Position numbers and translations under genes: made by a program | Assembly (NCBI RefSeq): GCF_000223375.1 | Contig: NC_017384.1 | Coordinates: 372,001-436,000, forward strand | Length of the DNA stretch: 64,000 nucleotides | Source of the DNA: Ketogulonicigenium vulgare WSH-001 | GTDB taxonomy: Bacteria; Pseudomonadota; Alphaproteobacteria; Rhodobacterales; Rhodobacteraceae | Direction: 5' to 3' | In this document: positions 56,496 to 64,000 of the stretch, piece by piece | Position numbering within the stretch: the first letter of the stretch is position 1 | Layout of the letters: each line of letters starts with the position of its first letter | The notes under the pieces: generated by a model | Told to the model about the DNA's origin: nothing | Databases searched by the model: none | Seen by the model: only the letters and a program-made list of their open reading frames with translations

Positions 56496-58064
56496 ATGGG
56501 TAAGATCGCAACCGCCACCGGCGCATGGCTTCCGTTTGACGATCGGGTTTTTGGCGAAGATCTTGGCCAAAGCGATCCGGCAAACTGCATGGCCATCCAG
56601 CGTATCGGCGTGGTGGATGTGGGGTCGAACTCGATCCGTCTGGTGGTTTTTGATGGCGCGGTGCGCAGCCCTGCCTATTTCTACAATGAAAAAGTCATGG
56701 CCGCGCTGGGCGAGGGGTTTTCCGAAACCGGCAGGCTTAGCCCAAAGGGCAAGGTGCGTGCGATGGCTGCGCTGGCGCGGTTTGCGGCACTGGCGCGCGG
56801 CATGGGGATCGAACTTTCGGCCGTTGCGACCGCAGCCGTGCGCGAGGCCAGCGACGGCCCCGCCTTTTGCGACGAGGTCCTGCGCGAGACGGGGATCGAG
56901 CTGCACGTGATCCCTGGCGAGGAAGAGGCGCGTCTGTCTGCACAAGGCGTGCTGCTGGGCTGGCCACGCAGCTATGGTATGGTCTGTGATATCGGCGGCT
57001 CGTCGATGGAGCTGGCCGATCTGGCGGATGGCAAGATCGGCCAACGCGTCACATCCCCCCTCGGCCCGCTGAAACTGCGCGAGGTCAAGGGCGGGCAGGC
57101 GGGTCTGGATGCCTATATCGCGCGCGAAATCGCAACCTTGCACGAATCCATGCAGTTCGAAGCCGCCATGCGCTTGTTTCTGGTCGGCGGATCGTGGCGG
57201 GCCATCGCGCGTATCGATATGGAGCGGCGCAACTACCCGCTGACCATCGTGCATGAATATCGCATGACCGCCGAAGCCGTCGCCGCCACCCGTGCCTATA
57301 TCGCCGATGCCGATTTGAACGATCTGCGCGGCCGCTGCGATATTTCCGAAGATCGCATGGCACTGGTGCCTTTGGCGATTCAGGTGCTGGACGCGCTGTG
57401 CCAGACCTTCCAGCCCAAAGATATCGCGGTCTCCTCCTATGGCATTCGCGAGGGGTTGCTTTACGAGCAGATGTCGCCCGCCCTGCGCGAGACCGACCCC
57501 CTGATCGCCTCGGCCCGCCATTCCGAGGCGCAGAACGCCCGCCTGCCGGGTTTTGGCGATGTGCTTTATGATTTCATCATGCCGCTCTTCCCGGATGCCG
57601 ATTGGCAGCGCAAGCGGATCATCCGCGCTGCCTGCCTGCTGCATGATGTCAGCTGGCGCGCCCACCCCGATTTCCGCGCCGAGGTGTGTTTCGAAAACGC
57701 GACCCGCGCGAACCTTGGCGGGCTGAAACACGAGGAACGCATCTTCCTCGGCATGGCGCTGATGCACCGCTATTCCAGCAAAAAGCAAAAGCGTTTCGCC
57801 GATATCTTTGCCTACCTGCCCGAGGATGAGCAGCGGCAGGCCGCCATTTTGGGCCGCGCCATGCGCTTGGGCGCAATGCTGTGGATCGGCGCGCATGAAG
57901 CGCCCGGCACACTGGTGCTGCGCCGCGACGGCGATAAGCTGGAGGTCGAGCTATCGCTGGAGCGCCGGGCCGAGCCGCTCTTTGGCGAGGTGGCGCAGGC
58001 GCGCCTGAAGAACCTTGCGAATGCGATGGGGGCAAAGCATTCGGTCGTCATTACCGATTGCTGA
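56496..58064 (+). CDS. ppx: Exopolyphosphatase / guanosine pentaphosphate phosphatase family (Ppx/GppA)
   Basis: 522 residues; the catalytic core starts near residue 40 with RIGVVDVGSNSIRLVVFDG, followed by ATAAVREASDG and the second phosphate loop DIGGSSMELADL. A C-terminal HD-like helical domain (~330-520, LLHDVSWRAHPDFRAE) is present, as in longer Ppx proteins. The first ~38 residues before the ASKHA fold are unusual and may mean that the true start is a later Met (CMAIQRIGVV, residue ~32). It follows ppk and converges with usp with no gap. Confidence 0.93.
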   Translation: MGKIATATGAWLPFDDRVFGEDLGQSDPANCMAIQRIGVVDVGSNSIRLVVFDGAVRSPAYFYNEKVMAALGEGFSETGRLSPKGKVRAMAALARFAALARGMGIELSAVATAAVREASDGPAFCDEVLRETGIELHVIPGEEEARLSAQGVLLGWPRSYGMVCDIGGSSMELADLADGKIGQRVTSPLGPLKLREVKGGQAGLDAYIAREIATLHESMQFEAAMRLFLVGGSWRAIARIDMERRNYPLTIVHEYRMTAEAVAATRAYIADADLNDLRGRCDISEDRMALVPLAIQVLDALCQTFQPKDIAVSSYGIREGLLYEQMSPALRETDPLIASARHSEAQNARLPGFGDVLYDFIMPLFPDADWQRKRIIRAACLLHDVSWRAHPDFRAEVCFENATRANLGGLKHEERIFLGMALMHRYSSKKQKRFADIFAYLPEDEQRQAAILGRAMRLGAMLWIGAHEAPGTLVLRRDGDKLEVELSLERRAEPLFGEVAQARLKNLANAMGAKHSVVITDC

Positions 58065-58520
58065 TCAGGTAATCTTTTCCAGCTGTTCCTTGGTCATCTC
58101 GCCGGGTACGATCGTCACGGGTACAGGCAGCGTGCCCGCCTGACGCATCAGCGCGGTGATGATGGGGCCGGGGCCTTTGTTGTCACTCGAGGCGCCCAGT
58201 ACCAGCACGCCGATTTCGGCATCATCGCGGATCTGGTTCAGAATCTCGGTGACGGTGTCGCCCTCGCGGATCACCAGTTCGGGGTCGATATTCTGGCGGT
58301 CGCGCATCCATTTGGCGAAAACCTCGAAATGGACTTCGATCCGCTCGCGCGCTTCGGCGCGCATCAGTTCGGCCACGCCGATCCACTGGCCGAATTCCTC
58401 GGGCGAGATCACCGAAAGCACTTGGACGGCACCGCCGGTTTTCGCGGCGCGCATGGCGGCAAAACGGATGGCGTTCAGGCATTCGCGCGTCTCGTCCAAC
58501 ACGACTAGGGATTTGCGCAT
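58065..58520 (-). CDS. Universal stress protein, UspA family
   Basis: 151 residues from MRKSLVVLDETRECLNAI. The fold starts with a beta strand and Asp in VVLDET, and the ATP-binding loop is visible as VLGASSDNKGPGP, a variant of the G-x2-G-x9-G motif, ahead of the last strand (PVPVTIVPG). The last residues (EMTKEQLEKIT) are a short tail. Function in stress survival is family knowledge. The stop lies directly against the ppx stop. Confidence 0.85.
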   Translation of the reverse strand: MRKSLVVLDETRECLNAIRFAAMRAAKTGGAVQVLSVISPEEFGQWIGVAELMRAEARERIEVHFEVFAKWMRDRQNIDPELVIREGDTVTEILNQIRDDAEIGVLVLGASSDNKGPGPIITALMRQAGTLPVPVTIVPGEMTKEQLEKIT

Positions 58521-58593
58521 GATCTGTCTCCGATAACTTCGGGCATGTTTCACCCATCAAAGCGCGCCGCGCAAGGCGTTTAGTGCGCGGCTT

Positions 58594-59676
58594 TTAGCGC
58601 AAGGACCGCCGCAGCACGCGCAGACCAAACTGCGCCGCCCAGCCGCCCAGCAACGCGGCCCATTGGCCAGCCAGCAGCAAAATGCCGGTGATCGCGGCGA
58701 AAACATCGTCCGACAGCCGCGCGGCGATGCGAAAGACGCGGGACTTGCCCAGCACTTCGAATGTGCGGGGGGCATCGACGCCTACCGCATCGGTCACGCG
58801 GGCGACGCGGGCCATATCGGCGCCGTTATCCACATGCGCCAGCAGGCGGATGCCATCGGCGGGCGAGGTGCGGGTGACGATCTGGCCAAAATCCCCCGCC
58901 ATACGGCCAAGGGGTGCGATGCGGGTCATGTCCACCACATCGCCCACTGCGGCGCGGCCAATGGTCAGATCACCGACGCGGCCCCAGTTCACCGGCACAT
59001 CCGCCGCCTCGCGCAGGGTGCGCAGCAGGGCGGGCGGCAGTTTGCCCATGCCCTTTGCGACCTTTAGCGCGCCCGCGCCGGCCTTGACGATATAGCTGCT
59101 ACCGCCCGAGACCAGCACCAGACCCGTCGCGCCCAACCCCACGACGGCAAGGGTCACGTCGAGCTGGTCGACCTCTTGCCCGGTTGCGGCGTCAATTCCG
59201 GCTTGGGTCAGCACGAATACATCGTCCACAGGCGTCAGGATCACCGGGCCCTTGCACCACAGGGCCTGACTGATCGACTGGCAATTGTCGAAATCCCACA
59301 TGCAGGCGACGCAATCGGTTGCACGGTTAAAGGGATTGTCCAGCCGATCGACCAGGGCGGAATGCCGCTCTAGCACATCACTTGGCAGGGTCAGGTCGCG
59401 CGCGTCCGCCAGCGCGATCAGCGCATCGGCCATTTCGCGATCCGTGTTGGTCACGGCATTGTCGATGAGGATGGCAAGACGCTCGGGCGTCGCCTCGGCA
59501 TTGACGGCGCGGGCAAGACTGGCTTGCAGCTGCGCGCCGGTCTGTTGCAGCGTGATCGCCGCAAAGGGCGTATTGCGCAGCACATTGAACGTGTGGCTGG
59601 TGGTATAGGCCGCCAACCCCAGCAGCAGCGCGTAATGCAGCCCGCGCCCCCCCTTTGAAACCGCATCGCGTGCCAC
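58594..59676 (-). CDS. Conserved hypothetical membrane protein
   Basis: 360 residues, not recognised. An N-terminal helix (ALLLGLAAYTTSHTF), a helical exterior region, a cysteine-rich stretch (DCVACMWDFDNCQSISQALWC with four Cys), a second hydrophobic segment (LDVTLAVVGLGATGLVLVSGGS), a long middle, and a C-terminal pair of helices (FAAITGILLLAGQWAALLGGWAAQFGL). The four cysteines could form disulfides in the periplasm. It lies between usp and trpS on the same strand as both. Confidence 0.7.
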   Translation of the reverse strand: MARDAVSKGGRGLHYALLLGLAAYTTSHTFNVLRNTPFAAITLQQTGAQLQASLARAVNAEATPERLAILIDNAVTNTDREMADALIALADARDLTLPSDVLERHSALVDRLDNPFNRATDCVACMWDFDNCQSISQALWCKGPVILTPVDDVFVLTQAGIDAATGQEVDQLDVTLAVVGLGATGLVLVSGGSSYIVKAGAGALKVAKGMGKLPPALLRTLREAADVPVNWGRVGDLTIGRAAVGDVVDMTRIAPLGRMAGDFGQIVTRTSPADGIRLLAHVDNGADMARVARVTDAVGVDAPRTFEVLGKSRVFRIAARLSDDVFAAITGILLLAGQWAALLGGWAAQFGLRVLRRSLR

Positions 59677-59741
59677 CCAACCGCGCTTTTTAACTTTGCG
59701 CGGCGGGGTGGTGTGATGTGGGGGGCGCGGGCCTGCGGTAA

Positions 59742-60776
59742 TCAGCGCACAAGCCCTACGATATCATAGGTTTGCTGCAGGATCGGATTCGCGATTTCGC
59801 GTGCGCGTTCAGCCCCGCGGGCCAGATAGCGGTCGAGTTCGGCCCGGTCACCCATCAGGCGCTTCATCTCGGTCGAGATGGGCGCAAGCTGGTCCACGGC
59901 CAGGTCGGCCAGCGCAGGCTTGAACTTGCCCCAGCCTTCGCCGGCATATTGCGCCAGCACTTGATCGACCGACAGATCGGCCAGACCGGCATAGATATTC
60001 ACCAGATTCTTGGCCTCGGGGCGGTGGTCCAGCTCGGCCGCCGTTTCGGGCAGGGCCTCCATGTCCGAGCGGGCTTTCTTGAATTTCTTCGAGATCGCAT
60101 CCGCGTCGTCCAGCATATTGATCCGCTCCATGTCGGATTCGCCGGATTTCGACATTTTCTTGGTGCCGTCGCGCAGGTTCATGATGCGCATGGCGGGGCC
60201 CTCGATCACGGGAATCGTTTCGGGAAAGAAATCGACCTTGTAATCGTGGTTGAACTTATTCGCGATATCGCGGGTCAGCTCGACATGCTGCTTTTGGTCT
60301 TCGCCCACCGGCACATGCGTTGCGTGATACAGCAAAATGTCCGCCGCCATCAGCGAGGGATAGGCATAAAGGCCCAGCGACTGCTTTTCAGCGCCGCTGC
60401 CCGCCTTTTCCTTGAACTGCGTCATGCGGTTCATCCAACCCACGCGCGCGACGCAGTTGAAAATCCAGCCCAGTTCCGCATGCGCAGGCACGCGGCTTTG
60501 GTTGAACAGGATCGATTTTTCTGGGTCGATGCCAGCCGCCAGATAGCCGGCTGTCACTTCATAGGTCGCTTCGCGCAGGTCAGCTGGGTCTTGCCAGACG
60601 GTGATCGCGTGCAGATCTACGATACAGTATAGCGTGGTCTCGAATTCGCCTTGGTCCTGGGTCTGGACGAACCGCTTGATCGCGCCCAAATAGTTACCAA
60701 GTTGCAGACCACCCGAGGGCTTGATGCCCGAGAACACGCGCTTGGCGAAATTCGCCTTGGCCGTCGTTTCCGTCAT
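59742..60776 (-). CDS. trpS: Tryptophanyl-tRNA synthetase
   Basis: Class I synthetase, 344 residues. Seen: the HIGH-equivalent in SGIKPSGGLQLGNYLGAI, PSLMAADILLYHATHVPVGEDQKQH (tryptophan site and dimer strand), and the KMSKS loop in GTKKMSKSGESD. Complete and unremarkable. It is divergent from the rhomboid-like gene and precedes the hypothetical membrane gene on the minus strand. Confidence 0.96.
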   Translation of the reverse strand: MTETTAKANFAKRVFSGIKPSGGLQLGNYLGAIKRFVQTQDQGEFETTLYCIVDLHAITVWQDPADLREATYEVTAGYLAAGIDPEKSILFNQSRVPAHAELGWIFNCVARVGWMNRMTQFKEKAGSGAEKQSLGLYAYPSLMAADILLYHATHVPVGEDQKQHVELTRDIANKFNHDYKVDFFPETIPVIEGPAMRIMNLRDGTKKMSKSGESDMERINMLDDADAISKKFKKARSDMEALPETAAELDHRPEAKNLVNIYAGLADLSVDQVLAQYAGEGWGKFKPALADLAVDQLAPISTEMKRLMGDRAELDRYLARGAERAREIANPILQQTYDIVGLVR

Positions 60777-60847
60777 GGTGATTGTCCCGCTGGATTAACA
60801 GTGCCAATGGGCTTACCCATGCGGCAAAACGACGTCAAGGAGAGGTC

Positions 60848-61540
60848 ATGAGACACCCGAGCCCCTTTAAGCCCGAAAGCGCGGTAAATCCGCTGCCGCC
60901 GGTGGTCATTGTGCCCTTTTTGATCGTGGTTGCGGTCGAATTACTGCTGGCTGTGGCGGATGCCGGGATTTTCGGATCAGACGGCCGGATGTGGCGGCGC
61001 GATGCGATGCTGGCCTTTGGGTTCAACCCGCAGATGCTGGATTATGTGCTGGCCGGACGGCTGGACCCGATGATCCTGAAAAATTTCGTCACCTATGTCT
61101 TTGTGAACTTTTCGACCATGGGCGCCATTTTTGGCATCGTGCTGCTGCTGGCGCTGGGTAAATTCGTCAGCGAGGCATTCAGCCAATTGTCGGTTGTCGC
61201 GATCTTGTTGGTCTCGACCATTGGCGGCGCGGTCGTCTTTGGCCTGTTCGCGCCCGACCAAGCGTGGCTGTCGGGCCTTTATCCCGCGGCTTATGGGTTG
61301 ATCGGTGGCTATACCTATGCGCTGTGGCTGCGGTTCGGGCGCGGCGACAGTCGCCGGTTTCAGGCCTTTCAACTGATCGGTTTACTGATGGGGCTGCAAT
61401 TGGTGTTCGGCCTGCTGTTTGGCGCGCATCCGGCATGGATTGCCGAACTGTCGGGCTTTGTCCTTGGCGGTCTGACGGCGATTGTGGTTGCGCCCGGCGG
61501 CTGGCAGGCCCTGCGGCGCAGGCTGCAACAGCGCGGCTGA
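60848..61540 (+). CDS. Rhomboid-family membrane protein, catalytic residues not conserved
   Basis: 230 residues from the internal ATG of MRHPSPFKPESA; the open frame extends upstream to 60782 through trpS's leader. Six or so membrane helices with rhomboid spacing: LKNFVTYVFVNFSTMGAIFG and AAYGLIGGYTYALW. At the catalytic positions the usual GxSG is replaced: residues 145-149 read YPAAY, and the only SG pair stands three residues early (142-143). The helix-6 His is Glu in WIAELSGFVLGG. It probably does not act as a protease; a role as inactive rhomboid-like protein is inferred. Confidence 0.85.
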   Translation: MRHPSPFKPESAVNPLPPVVIVPFLIVVAVELLLAVADAGIFGSDGRMWRRDAMLAFGFNPQMLDYVLAGRLDPMILKNFVTYVFVNFSTMGAIFGIVLLLALGKFVSEAFSQLSVVAILLVSTIGGAVVFGLFAPDQAWLSGLYPAAYGLIGGYTYALWLRFGRGDSRRFQAFQLIGLLMGLQLVFGLLFGAHPAWIAELSGFVLGGLTAIVVAPGGWQALRRRLQQRG

Positions 61541-62296
61541 TCAGCGGCGCTGCCAGTGGCGGAAGGCCTCGGACGCGCCCCAGCCTGCCACCAGCGCCAT
61601 CAGCAGCGTGAGCAGCCCGTAAAAGAACGGCTGCTCATGCGCGACGGTATAGAGCCACCGCTCGATCCCGGCTTTGTGGACGTCGATCGGTGTTTCGGTC
61701 GAATCAATCACCTGACCGTCGCGCAACAGGAAAATGCGGGCGCGGTAATTGCCCTCGGTCAGATTGGCGGGCAGGGCGATGCGGGTGCGAAACAGCGCAT
61801 CCTGCTCTAGCACGACATCGCCCTCGCGGGTTTGGTACATGCCCTCGGCCGTGCGGATACGGATTAGCGCTTGGGAAAAGGCATCTACATCCTCGCGCGT
61901 GGTGCCCGTGGCGTAAACCGCACGCGGCACGGTGATTGCATGCACAATATCGACCGAGGCGGGCAGGATATCCGCCAAGGGCCGCGTCGAGGCCGCCGCA
62001 TAAAAAGACGGGGCAAGGCTGATCCGCTCGCCCTCGGCATTCAGCCAGATGCCAAAAACGCGGTCACGTTTGCGCACCAGAACCGGAGTGAGAGGGCCCG
62101 ATACGGTCACGATCACATCCAGTTGTGCAGCATCCGCAGGCACGGGCGCATCGCGTTTGATAGCGCCAAAGATCAGAATATCCTCGCCATCAAAACGGGC
62201 GGTAATGCCAACCGAATCGGCAGACAACCCCAGCACGATCTGTTCGGCGCGGGCGGGCAGGGTCAGCAGCAGGATCATCAGCACCAGACGGATCAT
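61541..62296 (-). CDS. TIGR02186 family protein (exporter partner)
   Basis: 251 residues. A signal peptide (LVLMILLLTLPARAEQ) and a C-terminal membrane helix (FFYGLLTLLMALVAGWGASEAF) with a short basic tail. The large beta-rich middle includes IVLGLSADSVGITARFDGEDILIFGAIKR at the start of the mature part and NYRARIFLLRDGQVI. In alphaproteobacteria this family nearly always lies directly after a TauE/SafE gene, as here. Its role is probably to assist that exporter from the periplasmic side. It overlaps the exporter stop by one base. Confidence 0.88.
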   Translation of the reverse strand: MIRLVLMILLLTLPARAEQIVLGLSADSVGITARFDGEDILIFGAIKRDAPVPADAAQLDVIVTVSGPLTPVLVRKRDRVFGIWLNAEGERISLAPSFYAAASTRPLADILPASVDIVHAITVPRAVYATGTTREDVDAFSQALIRIRTAEGMYQTREGDVVLEQDALFRTRIALPANLTEGNYRARIFLLRDGQVIDSTETPIDVHKAGIERWLYTVAHEQPFFYGLLTLLMALVAGWGASEAFRHWQRR

Positions 62297-63210
62297 CAGC
62301 GTCCCCGCAATACTTCTAGGGAATACAGCTCGTCCGGGCGCAGGATCAGCCCCAGCGCAAGCTGTCCTGCAACCAGCAGCACCAGCAGCGCCATCAAGAT
62401 GCGCAGCTGTTCCGCCCGCAGGCGCATCCCGATGCGGGTGCCGATCTGCGCGCCGACAACGCCGCCCAGGATCAGCATCAGCCCCAGCAGGATATCGACG
62501 GTATAGTTCGTCGTCGCGTGCAGCATCGTGGTAAAGGCGGTGACAAAGATGATCTGGAACAGCGACGTGCCCACAACCACCTTTGTCGGCATACCCAGCA
62601 GATAGATCATCGCGGGCACCATGATGAACCCGCCGCCGACACCCATGATCCCCGACAAAACGCCCACGCCCGTGCCCACCAGCAGCGGCGGGATCACCGA
62701 AATATAAAGGCCCGAGACGCGGAATTTCATCTTCAGCGGCAGGTTATGCACCCAGTTGTGCCGCTTGCGTGCCGGCACCACGCCGCTGCGCTGGCGCAGC
62801 AGGGCGCGGGTGCCCTCGACCAGCATCATGGCGCCGATGGTGCCAAGCAAGATCACATAGGACAGGGTGATCATCAGATCGACCTGACCCATGCGGCGCA
62901 TCCAGTTGAAGATACCCACCCCGATCGCCGCACCCACAAGGCCGCCGATCATCAGCACCGTGCCCATCCGCAGATCGACATTCTTGCGCCGCAGATGCGC
63001 GAACAGCCCCGATACGGATGAGGCGACAATCTGGTTCGTTGCGGTTGCAACGGCGACGGCCGATGGGATGCCCGAAAAGATCAGCAACGGCGTGATCAAA
63101 AAGCCGCCGCCCACGCCAAACATTCCCGACAGGATGCCAACGATCCAGCCAAGCCCGAAAATCCAAAGAGCATCGACCGAAACTTCGGCTATGGGCAGAT
63201 AGATCGTCAT
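62296..63210 (-). CDS. TauE/SafE-family (TSUP) sulfite/organosulfur exporter
   Basis: 304 residues, eight predicted membrane helices in two repeats. The family motifs GMFGVGGGFLITPLLIF near residue 28 and GIMGVGGGFIMVPAMIYL near residue 195 mark the two halves. TSUP proteins export sulfite, sulfoacetate or related anions. I start at MTIYLPIAEVSV; an ATG five codons upstream is possible. Transcribed upstream of TIGR02186. Confidence 0.92.
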   Translation of the reverse strand: MTIYLPIAEVSVDALWIFGLGWIVGILSGMFGVGGGFLITPLLIFSGIPSAVAVATATNQIVASSVSGLFAHLRRKNVDLRMGTVLMIGGLVGAAIGVGIFNWMRRMGQVDLMITLSYVILLGTIGAMMLVEGTRALLRQRSGVVPARKRHNWVHNLPLKMKFRVSGLYISVIPPLLVGTGVGVLSGIMGVGGGFIMVPAMIYLLGMPTKVVVGTSLFQIIFVTAFTTMLHATTNYTVDILLGLMLILGGVVGAQIGTRIGMRLRAEQLRILMALLVLLVAGQLALGLILRPDELYSLEVLRGR

Positions 63211-63290
63211 CGTGCGCCCGGGCATGAGGGGTGAATGATGGGTCTGCCCCCAGTCAAATCATCCCTATGCCGCCGCGACAAGGGTTCAAT

Positions 63291-64000
63291 TCAGGAAAGT
63301 GATTGTAAGTAGCGCCGCAGCACCAGTTCCAGTTTCGCCGCGCCAATTGGGGCCATGGCTTTGGTCTGTTCATGGCTGAGGGATTCGTCGCTGAGGCCCG
63401 CACCCATATTGGTGATGGTCGAAATCGCGGCGACTTTCAGGCCAAGGAACCGCGCCAAAATCACCTCGGGCACGGTCGACATGCCGACGGCATCGGCGCC
63501 AAGGATGCGGATGGCGCGAATCTCGGCGGGCGTTTCAAAACTCGGGCCAGAGAACCAGGCATAGACCCCCTCGGGCAGGGCGGTACCAGTCGCGGCCGCC
63601 GCAGCCAGCAGCGCGGCGCGCAGGGCGGGGTCATAGGCATCGCCCATCGGCACGAAACGCTGGTCGGTCGCCTCGCCGATCAGCGGGTTCAGTCCGGAAA
63701 AGTTGATATGGTCGTTGATCAGCATGATCGAGCCGGTCGGGCAATCGGCGCGCAGCGAGCCTGCCGCATTCGTCGCGATGACATGATCGGCACCGAGGCC
63801 CTGCAACACCTCGAGCGGCAGGCGCATGACAGAGGGGTTGCCATCCTCGTAATAATGGCTGCGACCGCCAAAGACCGCAACGCGTACGCCCTCAAGATTT
63901 CCAATGACCAGCTTTTTATTATGGCCGCTGACATTGCCGACCGGAAAGCCGGGCAGGTCGCTATAGGGGATCGCAATGCCCTCCAGTTGATCGGCCAAAT
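63291..64000 (-). CDS. punA: Purine nucleoside phosphorylase, type I (5' truncated by window edge)
   Basis: Phosphorolysis of purine (deoxy)nucleosides in salvage. 236 or more residues visible; the N-terminal strand with the first phosphate-binding residues lies beyond the window. Seen: IPYSDLPGFPVGNVSGH, FGGRSHYYEDGNP, the NAAGSL motif, VYAWFSGPSFETPAEIRA with the catalytic-site Glu, GADAVGMSTVPEVI, and ISTITNMGAGL. The type is the trimeric (PunA/mammalian) one, not DeoD. The small gap to the TSUP gene contains no further gene. Confidence 0.92.
   Translation of the reverse strand, partial: LADQLEGIAIPYSDLPGFPVGNVSGHNKKLVIGNLEGVRVAVFGGRSHYYEDGNPSVMRLPLEVLQGLGADHVIATNAAGSLRADCPTGSIMLINDHINFSGLNPLIGEATDQRFVPMGDAYDPALRAALLAAAAATGTALPEGVYAWFSGPSFETPAEIRAIRILGADAVGMSTVPEVILARFLGLKVAAISTITNMGAGLSDESLSHEQTKAMAPIGAAKLELVLRRYLQSLS

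Noticed and set aside
55061..56596. 511-codon minus-strand frame opposite ppk, and a 484-codon frame at 56442-57896 opposite ppx
   Set aside because: Shadows of two motif-complete genes; His/Arg/Gln-rich, no domain, and continuing across the gene boundary.

Overview
The window is a stretch of alphaproteobacterial chromosome. It is GC-rich and almost fully packed with genes, and its gene content fits Rhodobacterales (Paracoccaceae): CarD, a Suv3-type helicase, HdaA, YbjN, TIGR02186 next to a TauE/SafE exporter, and a seven-iron ferredoxin. The genus cannot be fixed from sequence reading alone. Most of the window is core genome. The accessory part lies between a tRNA-Cys gene and a tRNA-Thr gene, about 7.5-16.3 kb.

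Layout. 0-7.3 kb: the 3' part of prmA, then a minus-strand cell-shape operon mreB-mreC-mreD-mrdA-rodA whose last genes overlap tightly, then a YdeI-like gene. 7.4-16.4 kb: tRNA-Cys; a degraded phage-type integrase pointing at the tRNA; gmhA, a guanylyltransferase/phosphatase fusion and hddA, which together encode all steps to GDP-D-glycero-D-manno-heptose; a 1660-residue multi-domain glycan enzyme; about 0.45 kb of non-coding DNA; tRNA-Thr. 16.5-23.5 kb: a possible sulfotransferase-like gene, rluD, rpoH, a YjhX-like gene, coaA, pepF and an SCP2 protein. 23.5-28.5 kb: a TPR protein, a large RNA helicase with a coupled S4-domain gene, fdxA and carD. 28.5-35.1 kb: rpiA, gor, hflK-hflC, a DegP-type protease and a [2Fe-2S] ferredoxin. 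35.1-45 kb: a frameshifted membrane-anchored gene with a PilP-like end, a SIMPL protein, a GT-A glycosyltransferase, an AraC regulator, gnd and two coupled GTPase genes. 45.2-52.3 kb: ybjN-like, proC-csaA-like-dehydrogenase, tdk, a c-type cytochrome, a Lol-type ABC exporter and proS. 52.4-64 kb: a PerM/AI-2E exporter, hdaA, ppk-ppx, usp, trpS, an inactive-looking rhomboid, TIGR02186 plus TauE/SafE, and the start-truncated purine nucleoside phosphorylase at the edge.

How the genes work together. Two near-perfect sigma-32 promoters stand upstream of rpoH and hflK, both with a 13-nt spacer. They suggest that RpoH drives its own gene and the HflKC membrane quality-control genes; the DegP-type protease lies just downstream of hflC. 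A PhoB-type box precedes ppk, linking polyphosphate synthesis to phosphate starvation. The heptose genes plus the giant transferase look like a self-contained surface-glycan module. Its position beside an integrase relic at tRNA-Cys suggests it arrived on an integrated element.

The best candidates for something not yet described are the 1660-residue polypeptide (pyruvyltransferase-like domain, coiled coil, GT4, GT2, GT4) in its GDP-heptose setting, and the coupled pair of membrane-associated GTPases upstream of gnd.
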